NCBI RefSeq assembly: GCF_015057185.1
Contig: NZ_SVEV01000010.1
Span: forward strand, 1 to 64,000
DNA: 64,000 nt
Source of the DNA: Pseudobutyrivibrio sp.
GTDB taxonomy: Bacteria > Bacillota > Clostridia > Lachnospirales > Lachnospiraceae
Reading direction: 5' to 3'
In this document: positions 19,632 to 28,437 of the stretch, piece by piece
How the letters are laid out: every line of letters begins with the position of its first letter
How positions within the stretch are numbered: the stretch's first letter is position 1
Translations under genes and position numbers: made by a program
Notes under the pieces: generated by a model
Database searches by the model: none
Seen by the model: only the letters and a program-made list of their open reading frames with translations
What the model was told of the DNA's origin: nothing

Positions 19632-20531
19632 ATGATGTTTATGGATAGAGTTTTAAAATATACTATTTCAAAAGAATATGATGGATATACAATAGATAAA
19701 TACCTAAAAAAGCAGGGCTACTCTTCTGCCAATATTACGGCTATTAAGAAAATGAAAAACAATGTAGTTATTGGTAATGAGTGGGTTCACATGAATTATA
19801 AATTGACTGCTGGCGAGGAATTGATAGTTAATATTTCAGAAGAGGAATCCTCAGAGAAAATACCTGCCATAAAAATGGATTTAGATATTGTTTATGAAGA
19901 CGAGGATATTGTAGTTGTAAACAAGCCTGCCGGTCTTCCTATTCACCCTAGCTTGAATCATTACGAGGATTCACTAGCTAACGGGCTTGCTTATTACTAT
20001 GAAGCTCAGAATAAGCCCTTTATTTTTAGATGTGCCAATAGACTAGATAAAAACACCTCAGGATTAACGGTTATTGCCAAGCATTTAGTTAGCGGTAATA
20101 TTCTTTCTACCATGGTTAAAAACAGACAGTTCCACAGAGAATACTATGCAATTGTCCGCGGGCATATTGAACCACCAACTGGAACTATCGACGCTCCTAT
20201 AGGACGCGTTGATGATTCCATAATTACCAGATGTGTAGATTTCGAAAATGGGGAACGTGCAGTGACCCATTATCAAGTTATAGAAGAAAAAAATGGGCAC
20301 AGCCTCGTTTCTATTCATCTAGAAACCGGTCGTACCCATCAAATTCGTGTTCATTTTAAACATATAGGCCATCCGCTAATCGGAGACCATTTGTATAATC
20401 CAGATATGGAATATATGAGCAGACAAGCTCTCCATTCTCACAAAATAAGCTTTGCACACCCTATTACAGGTGAAGCTATGAGTTTTACTGCAGAATTACC
20501 GGATGAAATGAAGTCGGTATTTAAAGACTAG
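19632..20531 (+). CDS. RluA-family pseudouridine synthase with S4-like N-terminus
   Basis: A 299-residue RNA pseudouridine synthase of the RluA/RluD family, which converts uridines in rRNA. It has an N-terminal S4-type RNA-binding segment (DGYTIDKYLKKQGYSSANI), then the synthase domain with NKPAGLPIHPS and the catalytic RLDKNTSG motif (Asp near residue 142), then the ETGRTHQIRVHFKHIGHPLIGDHLY signature. Starts at 19632, 19635 and 19641 are all possible and none has a clear ribosome binding site; 19641 (MDRVLKYTIS) fits the family best. The preceding terminator is almost adjacent, so expression must rely on readthrough or an internal promoter. It overlaps the convergent J-domain gene by 4 bp. 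Confidence 0.9.
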   Translation: MMFMDRVLKYTISKEYDGYTIDKYLKKQGYSSANITAIKKMKNNVVIGNEWVHMNYKLTAGEELIVNISEEESSEKIPAIKMDLDIVYEDEDIVVVNKPAGLPIHPSLNHYEDSLANGLAYYYEAQNKPFIFRCANRLDKNTSGLTVIAKHLVSGNILSTMVKNRQFHREYYAIVRGHIEPPTGTIDAPIGRVDDSIITRCVDFENGERAVTHYQVIEEKNGHSLVSIHLETGRTHQIRVHFKHIGHPLIGDHLYNPDMEYMSRQALHSHKISFAHPITGEAMSFTAELPDEMKSVFKD

Positions 20532-20983
20532 GATAATTGGGTTTTAAGGTCTTCGTATTCTCGATTAATCTCAGCAACTGTTGCAGTATCTCCTGCCTGT
20601 CCATCTGGATGATAAATCTTAATCAAATCTTTATAGCGCTTTTTGAGGTCCTTTTTATTAGAGACGCCAGAGAAAAACATTTCCCCATGAACAATATTGT
20701 CACTCTCATAAATAGGCTCCTCAACAAGATTAGCGTGAACCTGTGCATAGAATTTCTTCTTAAGCTCAAACTGCTTCTTGTCATCAGCAAGCTTCTGAGT
20801 TTCTTGGATTAATAAATCCCATTTTAACTCAAATTGCTTTTCCTGCTGTTCTAAAGTATGAATTCTCGCTTCGAATTCCCTTTTTTCTTTTAATAAATCG
20901 TTCCATGCTTTTTCTAACTCTTTATGTCGGTCCTCAAGTGTCTGCATGTCGATTGTTTCTTGACATGTGAGATCCTTTGCCAT
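20528..20983 (-). CDS. J-domain (DnaJ-like) protein with N-terminal coiled coil
   Basis: A 151-residue protein with a long charged coiled coil first (about residues 10-85, e.g. KELEKAWNDLLKEKREFEAR). It ends in a short C-terminal J domain (about 105-151) that keeps the HPD tripeptide in KDLIKIYHPDGQAGD, needed to stimulate a DnaK ATPase. It lacks the Gly/Phe region, zinc fingers and substrate domains of DnaJ, so it is a specialised co-chaperone with unknown client. CGGGAGAG precedes the ATG. Its TAG shares 3 bases with the stop of the convergent pseudouridine synthase gene. Confidence 0.85.
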   Translation of the reverse strand: MAKDLTCQETIDMQTLEDRHKELEKAWNDLLKEKREFEARIHTLEQQEKQFELKWDLLIQETQKLADDKKQFELKKKFYAQVHANLVEEPIYESDNIVHGEMFFSGVSNKKDLKKRYKDLIKIYHPDGQAGDTATVAEINREYEDLKTQLS

Positions 20984-21081
20984 AATAACTCTCCCGTAGT
21001 ACTAAACATGTATTGCATAGCAATACTATTACACGAGTTTATTATACTTTATGTTCTTCGGCCTTGTAAAACAAAATTCTT

Positions 21082-23112
21082 TTAGATACTTTTGTACACT
21101 ATGCCAGTATTAGGTGTGAGGCTGGTATGCAAATTACCTCCCTCAACTTTTATATCGGTAGGCATAATGGAATATCCAACCTCATTGCTAAGAATTAATC
21201 TCTCAAGTCTTCCATTTAAAGGAACCCCAGCAATCCAAACAGGCACATCCACATCAATAGATGTGTTATTTGAATTGATAATTACAATAATCTGCTCATT
21301 GGCAGTAAATCTCGCATAGCTTATAAAGCCTTGTCCACAATTCAAAAATCTAAAAGAGCCTTCTTTAATGGCCCTGCTTAATTTGTGGACCATAATCATA
21401 TCTCTTGTGTAATCAATCAAATCATAATTACAATTACCCCAAGGATATGTTCTACGGCTGTCTGGGTCAGTGAAGCCACAAACACCTGCCTCGTCTCCAT
21501 AATACAATGTAGGTGCTCCTGGCCAAGTAAACTGTATCATTTCTGCCAGCTTCATTGTAGGGATGCTCACGCCTTCCTCTGCAGCCTTAGCGCCCTTTGT
21601 AGCTATTCTACCTACTGTATGATTAGTTCTTGTTAAAAATCTTGAATGGTCATGATTTGACAGCTGGTTCATAGCGCAATACAGAGATGGTGTCTTAAGC
21701 CTTGACATGAAATGAAGCATAGTATTCTTAAAACGATCACCATCTCCAATAGCAGATGGTTGAAACTCATCTGAATGCTTTTCCATACCTGTTAGATAGT
21801 ATGTAAGTGGCTCCATAAAGGCGTCATAATTCATAACAGTATCCCACTGGTCACCAGCCAGCCAAGCTGATGGATTGCCATAGTGCTCAGCTAGAATGAT
21901 TGCATTAGGATTTGCGCTTTTAACAGCATTTCTGAAATCACGCCAGAACTTGTGATTAAATTCCTCTGAATGGCCTAAATCAGCTGCAACATCAAGTCTC
22001 CAGCCATCACAGTTATAAGGTGGGCTAACCCATTTTTTGCCTATTCCCATAATATATTCATATAGCTCTGGTGATTCCTCATAATTAAGCTTTGGCAAGG
22101 TGTCATGGCTCCACCATCCATCATATGAATAATTATCTGGCCAAATATCCTCATAGAATTTAAAGAAGCTGTTATATGGGCTATCTTTAGTCTCATAGGC
22201 TCCTGGCTTATAGCCTTCTTCTTTAGAATAAATTTTTTCTCTATTTAGCCATTTATTAAAAGAGCCACAGTGGTTAAATACACCATCAATGATAACTCTT
22301 ATTCCCTTTTCATGAGCTTCATGCACAAAATCCGCAAAGAACTGATTACTAGCATCAAGGTTTTCTTTATTTGTAACCCTCAGTTTGTACTTGGTTGCAT
22401 GAGAATTATCTGTGTCATTATTTTTTAGGCACTCGCCACCATCTTTTTTGATAACAGTAAGGTGTGGATCTATGTAATCATAATCCGCAGTGTCATATTT
22501 ATGATTTGAAGGTGATACAAATAACGGATTAAAATAGATTACCTCAACGCCAAGGCTCTTAAGGTAATGTAGCTTCTGCTTAACGCCTTCCAAATCACCA
22601 CCATAAAATCTACCTATATCTAGATTTGCTGGCAAAGCATCCCAATTGGTAACCTTTTGAACAGGCGCACCAACATAGTGATATTCATTTGTTTCAACGT
22701 CATTGGTTGGATCTCCATTATAGAACCTGTCAACGAGAATTTGGTACATAACTGCACCCTTTGCCCAAGAAGGAGTCGAAAACCCCGGAGTAATTGAAAA
22801 CTCATAATGCTCGCGGTAATCTCTCCATAGACCTACTCTATCGTAGTAATAAAGACCATAGTCCCCCACTATTTCAAAATGATATCTGAATTCTTCTGTA
22901 CCTAGCTGCACATCGCATGAATAGAAGTCAAACTCTCCCCTTGTTCGTTCCAACTTCATTTTGATGTTTTCTTTCCCTTTGGATACCAAAAAGACATCGA
23001 TATCCTCCTGATGATAAGCGCGTAACCTTATGGTTACTAAATCATTTTCATCAGGCTCCATTGGGCTGCGGTATTCAGCTGTTCCGTCAGAATAAATCGC
23101 TTGGATATTCAT
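21082..23112 (-). CDS. Intracellular GH13 alpha-glucosidase/neopullulanase-type amylase
   Basis: A 676-residue GH13 enzyme with no signal peptide. An N-terminal CBM34-like beta domain (residues 1-110) is followed by the catalytic barrel (YQILVDRFYNGD, then VIYFNPLFVSPSNHKYDT). The expected catalytic residues are present: Asp in GWRLDVAADLG, Glu in IILAEHYG, Asp in LSNHDHSRF. This layout is that of neopullulanase/cyclomaltodextrinase/maltogenic amylase, acting on imported malto-oligosaccharides. I start at the ATG at 23112 because AAGGGGAGAG lies just upstream. A terminator (23141-23170) sits 29 bp before it, with a structured region beyond, which suggests regulated expression. Confidence 0.92.
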   Translation of the reverse strand: MNIQAIYSDGTAEYRSPMEPDENDLVTIRLRAYHQEDIDVFLVSKGKENIKMKLERTRGEFDFYSCDVQLGTEEFRYHFEIVGDYGLYYYDRVGLWRDYREHYEFSITPGFSTPSWAKGAVMYQILVDRFYNGDPTNDVETNEYHYVGAPVQKVTNWDALPANLDIGRFYGGDLEGVKQKLHYLKSLGVEVIYFNPLFVSPSNHKYDTADYDYIDPHLTVIKKDGGECLKNNDTDNSHATKYKLRVTNKENLDASNQFFADFVHEAHEKGIRVIIDGVFNHCGSFNKWLNREKIYSKEEGYKPGAYETKDSPYNSFFKFYEDIWPDNYSYDGWWSHDTLPKLNYEESPELYEYIMGIGKKWVSPPYNCDGWRLDVAADLGHSEEFNHKFWRDFRNAVKSANPNAIILAEHYGNPSAWLAGDQWDTVMNYDAFMEPLTYYLTGMEKHSDEFQPSAIGDGDRFKNTMLHFMSRLKTPSLYCAMNQLSNHDHSRFLTRTNHTVGRIATKGAKAAEEGVSIPTMKLAEMIQFTWPGAPTLYYGDEAGVCGFTDPDSRRTYPWGNCNYDLIDYTRDMIMVHKLSRAIKEGSFRFLNCGQGFISYARFTANEQIIVIINSNNTSIDVDVPVWIAGVPLNGRLERLILSNEVGYSIMPTDIKVEGGNLHTSLTPNTGIVYKSI

Positions 23113-23140
23113 AAACTCTCCCCTTATATTTTTATATAGT

Positions 23141-23170
23141 AAAAAAGACAGCAACGATCGCTGTCTTTTT
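23141..23170 (-). terminator. Terminator between ftsH and the amylase gene
   Basis: AAAAAGACAGC pairs with GCTGTCTTTTT with an 8-nt loop and T-run on the minus strand (a T-run exists on both strands). It lies only 29 bp upstream of the amylase ATG, so either it ends the ftsH transcript or it is a leader attenuator. Confidence 0.85.
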
Positions 23171-23180
23171 AGGAGAAGGT

Positions 23181-23313
23181 ATTTTTACTATGGGGTTAGT
23201 AAAAATTATATAATGTATTGGGGGGTTTTTACGATGTTTATTATATGGCCGTGCAACACTTAAGTGTGCACAAATATAACAAACATCGTAACTATCTTTT
23301 GTGCATATTGCAC
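23181..23313. promoter_or_regulatory. Structured region downstream of ftsH and upstream of the amylase
   Basis: Three elements lie in order. A perfect 10-bp hairpin ATTTTTACTA/TAGTAAAAAT is at 23181-23206. A nested hairpin at 23231-23289 has a 16-bp outer stem (ACGATGTTT...AAACATCGT, one mismatch) around an inner GTGC-ACACTT/AAGTGT-GCAC palindrome. A TTGTGCATATTGCAC site is at 23299-23313, identical over 17 bases (with its flank) to one in the leader of the second transporter operon (50725-50741). It could be an operator plus leader RNA controlling the amylase. Confidence 0.6.
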
Positions 23314-23343
23314 TAAGCTCCCCCGTTTTCCCCTCTACAGCGC

Positions 23344-25164
23344 CTAATTTGCTTCGAATAGGCTTTCAAATTCATCTCTGCCTATCTTTTCATTCTCTAA
23401 TAATAGATTAGCACATTTATGCAAAACTTGCTCGTTCTCTTTTATTATTTGAACTGCTTTTTCATAACAAGAATCAATAATACATTTGACCTCATCATCA
23501 ATAAGCTTTGCTGTAGCTTCTGAAAAACTCTTTGTGTGGGCTAAATCTCTACCAATGAATACCTCTTCGTCATCATCACCATAGTGAATCATACCCACAT
23601 TCTTTGAGAAACCATACTTTGTAACCATGTTACGAGCCATTTGTGTAGCCTGTTTGATATCGTTAGATGCTCCTGTGGTAACATCATCAAACACAAGCTC
23701 CTCTGCAACTCTACCACCAAGAGAAACTATGATATCCTGGGTCATTTTGCCCTTGGTGTTAAACATATCATCTTTCTCGTTGATAGGCATTGTGTAGCCT
23801 GCTGCAGAAGCTCCAGTAGGTATTATTGAAACAGAATATACAGGACCAACATCTGGAAGAACATGGAAAAGAATTGCATGTCCAGCCTCGTGGTAAGCTG
23901 TAATTTTCTTTTCTTTATCAGATACAACACGGCTCTTCTTTTCTTTACCGATTCCGACCTTAACAAATGAATGCTTTATGTCTTCGTGGGTAATGAAACC
24001 TCTATTTTCGCCTGCTGCAAGAATTGCTGCTTCATTTAATAGGTTCTCAAGGTCAGCTCCTGTAAAGCCAACTGTTGTCTGGGCGATCTGATGTAAATCA
24101 ACATCATCGCCGAGAGCTTTATTTCCTGCATGAACTTTGAGGATTTCCTCTCGTCCCTTAACATCAGGTCTGCCAACGTATACCTTTCTGTCAAAACGAC
24201 CTGGACGCATAATAGCCTGATCAAGAATATCAACACGGTTTGTTGCTGCCATAACTATGATGCCTTCGTTGACACCAAAGCCATCCATCTCTACAAGGAG
24301 CTGATTAAGTGTCTGCTCTCTTTCATCATGGCCGCCGCCCATACCTGTACCACGGCGTCTAGCAACCGCATCAATTTCATCAATAAATACAATACAAGGT
24401 GCATTTTGCTTTGCTTCTTCAAATAAATCACGAACACGAGAAGCACCTACACCAACAAACATTTCTACGAAGTCAGAACCTGAAATCGAGAAAAATGGAA
24501 CGCCGGCCTCGCCAGCGATAGCCTTTGCAAGTAATGTCTTACCTGTTCCAGGAGGGCCCACAAGAATAACACCCTTTGGAATACGAGCACCGAGATTGGT
24601 ATATTTCTTTGGGTCTTTGAGGAAATCAACAAGCTCCTCAACTTCTTCTTTTTCTTCTTTGAGACCTGCTACATCGTTAAATGTAGTCTTTATGTCTTCT
24701 TTGTTAGTCATTTTGGCACGGCTCTTACCAAAATTCATCATTTTAGCATTTGTACCGCCACCGCCGCCTGCTCCTTGGGCATTCATCATAATCATAAATA
24801 GGATGAATACTGCGCCCAACACTATGAGCATTGGTAAAAGCTCAGATATCCAACTGTCATGTGGAATGTCGCTGAGAGTATATGTCATTCCCGCATCATC
24901 AATCATTTGCTGAATATCATTAACATCAGAAACATATAATGTAGCTGATGAGCTATCCTTGAGTTTTACTGTCACAACACCTGTAGGAACAGCCTCGTTT
25001 TGAGAAATGCTTATAGCTGCAATATCCTCGTCAGCCAATGCTTTCTTAAACTCAGCCATTGTATAGTTGGTTGTGGTCTTCCCCATGCTTGTGTATAAAA
25101 TAAATAGAACTACTGCCACAAACAAGGCGTATATTGCCATTCCCGAAGTTCTACGTTTCTTCAA
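23344..25164 (-). CDS. ftsH: ATP-dependent zinc metalloprotease FtsH
   Basis: A 606-residue membrane AAA+ protease that extracts and degrades membrane and regulatory proteins. Two membrane helices (about 9-27 and 108-128) flank an extracytoplasmic domain. The AAA module has Walker A GPPGTGKT (203-210), Walker B IVFIDEID and the SRH region. The zinc site HEAGH is in the C-terminal half. Start is TTG at 25164 with GGAGGGG six bases upstream. It ends the rqcP-divIC-tilS-hpt-ftsH cluster, the standard Firmicutes arrangement, 10 bp after hpt. Confidence 0.98.
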   Translation of the reverse strand: MKKRRTSGMAIYALFVAVVLFILYTSMGKTTTNYTMAEFKKALADEDIAAISISQNEAVPTGVVTVKLKDSSSATLYVSDVNDIQQMIDDAGMTYTLSDIPHDSWISELLPMLIVLGAVFILFMIMMNAQGAGGGGGTNAKMMNFGKSRAKMTNKEDIKTTFNDVAGLKEEKEEVEELVDFLKDPKKYTNLGARIPKGVILVGPPGTGKTLLAKAIAGEAGVPFFSISGSDFVEMFVGVGASRVRDLFEEAKQNAPCIVFIDEIDAVARRRGTGMGGGHDEREQTLNQLLVEMDGFGVNEGIIVMAATNRVDILDQAIMRPGRFDRKVYVGRPDVKGREEILKVHAGNKALGDDVDLHQIAQTTVGFTGADLENLLNEAAILAAGENRGFITHEDIKHSFVKVGIGKEKKSRVVSDKEKKITAYHEAGHAILFHVLPDVGPVYSVSIIPTGASAAGYTMPINEKDDMFNTKGKMTQDIIVSLGGRVAEELVFDDVTTGASNDIKQATQMARNMVTKYGFSKNVGMIHYGDDDEEVFIGRDLAHTKSFSEATAKLIDDEVKCIIDSCYEKAVQIIKENEQVLHKCANLLLENEKIGRDEFESLFEAN

Positions 25165-25174
25165 TTGTCCCCTC

Positions 25175-25699
25175 CTAGTCTAGTTCTACAACTCCAATAT
25201 ATGGAAGGTTACGATATTTCTGGTCGTAATCCAATCCATAACCAACTACGAACTGGTCTGGAATTGTAAATCCTGTATAGTCTACATGTACGTCAACCTC
25301 GCGACGGTCTGGCTTGTCAAGCATTGTAACCATGCGAACTGACTTTGCTCCCCTATCTTTAAATAACTGTCCTAAGAAATTGAGAGTATTACCGCTATCA
25401 ATGATGTCTTCTACTATTATTACGTTCTGTCCTGTTGGGTCTAAATCCAAATCTTTTTTGATTTTAACAACACCAGAAGATACTGTACCGCCGTCGTAGC
25501 TAGATGTAGCCATAAAATCGATAATAACTGGTACTGTGATTCTCTTTGCAAGCTCACATGCGAAGAATGATGCTCCCTTTAAGATGCAAACCAAAAATAC
25601 TGTTTCTCCCTGATAATCCTTGCTGATTTGTTCTCCTAATTCTGCAATTCTTGCTGCAAGCTCTTCTTCTGGTAACAGAACGCGAATGTTCTCACTCAT
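25175..25699 (-). CDS. hpt: Hypoxanthine phosphoribosyltransferase
   Basis: This 174-residue enzyme salvages hypoxanthine/guanine to IMP/GMP using PRPP. The PRPP-binding loop [14 protein letters not shown] is intact, and the base-binding region [20 protein letters not shown] is present. CGGAGGAATAAGG precedes the ATG. It lies between tilS and ftsH, the conserved position; in Bacillus HprT and TilS together regulate ftsH, and the tight spacing here (5 bp from tilS) fits one operon. Confidence 0.97.
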   Translation of the reverse strand: MSENIRVLLPEEELAARIAELGEQISKDYQGETVFLVCILKGASFFACELAKRITVPVIIDFMATSSYDGGTVSSGVVKIKKDLDLDPTGQNVIIVEDIIDSGNTLNFLGQLFKDRGAKSVRMVTMLDKPDRREVDVHVDYTGFTIPDQFVVGYGLDYDQKYRNLPYIGVVELD

Positions 25700-25703
25700 T
25701 TCC

Positions 25704-27050
25704 TTATTCCTCCGTGTAACTTATCTCTAATACTTTTTTAGTATTTTTAGAAATTTTGTAATAATCACTAATCCTATATCCAACTACCCACATAACATGG
25801 CTGCCATCGCACACCAGTGGCACCGACTCTCTAAGATGTCTAGGTATTTTTTGATCAACAAAATAATCCTGAATCGATTTGTGATTTCCGGCCGAATCTA
25901 TGGTCAGATAATCTCCCTCAGCCCTAGTTCTTATTACAATATTAGCCCCTATTCTATCACAATCAAACCATTTAGTATAGGTATCCGTAGGGTAATTCAT
26001 CCCTTCTTCGTAGGCAAATTCTCGGTACTTAAACTCGCCTGTTGGACCTGTTTTTTCATCATCAACCACATACATTTCCTCATAAGAAATGATCAAAGTT
26101 TTCTTGTAAGGAAGCTGTACTTGTTTTTCTCCATCCTCATTTAATAAGGACATAATAGCATCTACATGTACCGCAGAAACATCCTTCTTCTCTGGCATGT
26201 AATTGCTTAAATACATTTTCAAGGCTTGAGTAGCTATAACTGCTGGAGCAGTTGCTATTGCTCTTTTTCTAAGTTTTCCTTCTCCAGCGTCTGCAATCTG
26301 AAGTAGTCCATTTGCCTCAAGGGAAATATAATCTGCCACTTCTGAAAGTCTTCTGGTCATATCAGAAATATGCTCAAGGGCCTTTTCATTGATTTCAGTG
26401 AATTCAGGCAAAATATTATGTCTGATTTTATTTCGACTGTAATCTGTCTCTAGATTGGTGGAATCAATACAATATTTGATTCCATTATCCTTTAAAAGCT
26501 GAACAATATCAGACTTTGTGGTGCCAAGTAGTGGTCTAATGATATTATCCCGGACTGGGGCTATGCCGCACATACCATCTAGGCCAGCACCTCTAGCCAT
26601 GTGAAATAGTACTGTCTCTGCATTGTCATCAGCATTGTGAGCCACTGCAATTTTAACAGGTCTTCCAATTTCGCTGGCTAATGCCTCTGCCTCCTTGTTA
26701 AACAGATCGTACCGCACGATTCTTGCCTCTTCCTCTGTAGAACGGCCAGATTGCTGAACTAAGGCAGGAATATCAACTACATATTCCTTTAGCTCAATTC
26801 CATGCTGACTGCACAAATCCCTAACATATTGCTGGTCTCTGTCAGCTTCCTCACCTCTGATGCAATGGTTCACATGAAGTGCTCTTATAGATAAATCAAG
26901 CTCTTCCTTTAGGGCAAGCAGTACAAAAAAAAGGCATACAGAGTCTGGACCCCCTGATAAGCCCAGCACGACTCCGTCGCCTTTGTCAATCATATTATAT
27001 TTGCCAATGTATTCTCTAATCTTCTTGTCTAAAAATGATCCAATTGTCAT
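25704..27050 (-). CDS. tilS: tRNA(Ile)-lysidine synthase
   Basis: A 448-residue enzyme that makes lysidine at C34 of tRNA-Ile(CAU), allowing AUA decoding. The PP-loop motif LGLSGGPDSVCLFF starts near residue 29. The CIRGEEADRDQQYV and AVAHNADDNAETVLFHMARGAGLDGMCGI motifs follow, then the C-terminal TilS domains. The ATG at 27050 overlaps the end of divIC by 35 bp. Its ribosome binding site is weak, suggesting translational coupling. A later in-frame ATG (26993) would remove conserved N-terminal residues. Confidence 0.95.
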   Translation of the reverse strand: MTIGSFLDKKIREYIGKYNMIDKGDGVVLGLSGGPDSVCLFFVLLALKEELDLSIRALHVNHCIRGEEADRDQQYVRDLCSQHGIELKEYVVDIPALVQQSGRSTEEEARIVRYDLFNKEAEALASEIGRPVKIAVAHNADDNAETVLFHMARGAGLDGMCGIAPVRDNIIRPLLGTTKSDIVQLLKDNGIKYCIDSTNLETDYSRNKIRHNILPEFTEINEKALEHISDMTRRLSEVADYISLEANGLLQIADAGEGKLRKRAIATAPAVIATQALKMYLSNYMPEKKDVSAVHVDAIMSLLNEDGEKQVQLPYKKTLIISYEEMYVVDDEKTGPTGEFKYREFAYEEGMNYPTDTYTKWFDCDRIGANIVIRTRAEGDYLTIDSAGNHKSIQDYFVDQKIPRHLRESVPLVCDGSHVMWVVGYRISDYYKISKNTKKVLEISYTEE

Positions 27051-27327
27051 GTGTCAACCCAAGCTTCTGAGAAGCCTCGTTTTCTATATATTCGTCTGTG
27101 CCGACGTACTCTTCTTGTTCTTTGATTTGCTCGCTCTTTTCATTTGCGGCATCTAATTCATCCTGTAGATTAGCTTCCTGCTTTTTCAGTTCTTGATTTT
27201 TGTCATAGAGACGATATACCTGTACTGCCATAACTCCAATCATAAAAAGCATAATCAATGCTACATATATTCTACCTGTAGAGGTTTTCTTTCTTCTGTG
27301 TACTTTTCGCCTATTTCTTCCTGCCAT
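27016..27327 (-). CDS. divIC: Septum formation initiator, DivIC/FtsB family
   Basis: A 103-residue bitopic cell-division protein. It has a basic cytoplasmic N-terminus (RNRRKVHRRKKTS), one membrane helix (about 20-39), an extracytoplasmic coiled coil (KNQELKKQEANLQDELDAANEK) and a short C-terminal domain. It would pair with FtsL and DivIB in the divisome. Start at 27327 follows GAGGAT; an ATG six bases earlier overlaps that site. It is placed between rqcP and tilS, but yabP and yabQ, which lie between them in spore-formers, are missing. Confidence 0.9.
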   Translation of the reverse strand: MAGRNRRKVHRRKKTSTGRIYVALIMLFMIGVMAVQVYRLYDKNQELKKQEANLQDELDAANEKSEQIKEQEEYVGTDEYIENEASQKLGLTHDNWIIFRQED

Positions 27328-27352
27328 ATACATCCTCAGAACACTTTAGAAA

Positions 27353-27592
27353 TTACAGATACTTAAACAAATCTGCGGCTGCATCCTTTTTTGTAGTATC
27401 TTGAATATCAAGGACCTCAACCTTCACATTTTTGTTTCCAAATGCTATTTCTATTATATCACCAACTTTAACATCGGTGGAAGCTTTCGCAATTTTTCCA
27501 TTAATTTGTACACGCCCACTGTCGCATGCCTCATTTGCTACAGTTCTGCGCTTTATCAATCTACTTACTTTTAAATATTTATCTAATCTCAT
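27353..27592 (-). CDS. rqcP: S4-domain ribosome quality control protein RqcP (YabO/HslR-like)
   Basis: A 79-residue protein that is almost entirely an S4 RNA-binding domain (MRLDKYLKVSRLIKRRTVANEACDSGRVQINGK). RqcP binds obstructed 50S-peptidyl-tRNA complexes and works with RqcH to add alanine tails to stalled chains. The ATG at 27592 is chosen because it matches the family's start and has GGGATAGAT upstream; a longer reading to 27697 would run into the hairpin at 27695-27760. Position before divIC and the match in length support the call. Confidence 0.9.
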   Translation of the reverse strand: MRLDKYLKVSRLIKRRTVANEACDSGRVQINGKIAKASTDVKVGDIIEIAFGNKNVKVEVLDIQDTTKKDAAADLFKYL

Positions 27593-27694
27593 ATCTATCC
27601 CATTCCCTAAATGTGCTCTATCAACTACATTTTTAGAATCTCTGCATCCGTATGCCATAACCCTTACTTTTTGTAATTGTATGTTGGAAGACGA

Positions 27695-27864
27695 CAATGT
27701 TACATAAGATATTTAAGTGAGTATAGCGAAAGCGATACTTAAATGTTTTATGTAACATTGGAGTCTAACGCTTTCTCAACCTAAGTTGGTTGAGAACAAT
27801 TATATATTACTAATTTGGGCGAGTATAGCGAAAGCGATGTCCAAATTAGTAATATATAATTGTT
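27695..27864. repeat. Pair of long hairpins with a shared apex and unrelated stems
   Basis: Hairpin A (27695-27760) has a perfect 13-bp outer stem (CAATGTTACATAA/TTATGTAACATTG), a 3x3 internal loop and an 8-bp inner stem (ATTTAAGT/ACTTAAAT). Hairpin B (27795-27864) has a perfect 24-bp stem beginning AACAATTATATATTACTAAT. Both carry GAGTATAGCGAAAGCGAT at the apex in the same orientation, though their stems share no sequence. A smaller CTCAACC/GGTTGAG hairpin lies between. There are no T-runs, so they are not ordinary terminators. They fill the hup-rqcP gap. Confidence 0.92.
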
Positions 27865-27885
27865 ACCACAACCAACGCAGTCCTC

Positions 27886-27920
27886 ACAAAAAAGTAAGGG
27901 GTTCGGCATTGCCGAACCCC
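27886..27920 (-). terminator. Terminator after the HU gene
   Basis: A perfect 10-bp GC-rich stem GGGGTTCGGC/GCCGAACCCC is followed on the minus strand by TTACTTTTTT. Confidence 0.92.
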
Positions 27921-27936
27921 GAAGATTCTAAATCTA

Positions 27937-28209
27937 TTAGTTGATAGAATCCTTAAGTGCCTTACCAGCCTTAAACTTAGGAGCCTTAGATGCAGGAATC
28001 TTCATCTCAGCGCCTGTCTGTGGATTTCTACCTGTACGAGCTGCTCTCTCAGAAACTTCGAATGTACCGAAGCCAACGAGCTGAATCTTCTCCCCCTTCT
28101 TAAGCTCTTCAGCAACAACCTCTGTAAAAGCCTTTACAGATGCTTCTGCGTCCTTCTTAGAAATGTTAGCCTTGCTAGCGATAGCTGCTACTAATTCTGT
28201 CTTGTTCAT
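27937..28209 (-). CDS. hup: DNA-binding protein HU
   Basis: A 90-residue HU nucleoid protein that bends and compacts DNA as a dimer. The N-terminal MNKTELVAAIASKANISKKDAEASVKAF and the arm motif GRNPQTGAEMKIPASKAPKFKAGKALKD are fully typical. It has its own strong promoter (28277-28305), a leader, AGGAGGAATAGGTA before the ATG, and a strong terminator, so it is a separate monocistronic unit upstream of rqcP. Confidence 0.98.
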   Translation of the reverse strand: MNKTELVAAIASKANISKKDAEASVKAFTEVVAEELKKGEKIQLVGFGTFEVSERAARTGRNPQTGAEMKIPASKAPKFKAGKALKDSIN

Positions 28210-28276
28210 TACCTATTCCTCCTCGAGAATTTTGATTTATAGTTAGGGTTTCCGCCCCTTAGTAACTACAATATCC

Positions 28277-28305
28277 TTTATAATTGTTTTAAATACCCAT
28301 GTCAA
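28277..28305 (-). promoter_or_regulatory. Promoter of the HU gene
   Basis: TTGACA (28305-28300), 17-bp spacer, TATAAA (28282-28277) on the minus strand, with a 68-bp leader to the ATG. Confidence 0.85.
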
Positions 28306-28437
28306 CAACAAAACCTCAAAAAGTCCCGATTTTATAAGGTTTTTATGGATTATTACAAATTTTTTACACATTTTTTTAACATTATTACTATTTACAAAGC
28401 CTTGATTTTTCGGGAAGTTCACATATAATTCACAAGT

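Noticed and set aside
27695-27864. CRISPR array
   Set aside because: Only two apex repeats, each inside a long self-complementary stem; no regular spacers and no cas genes in the window.
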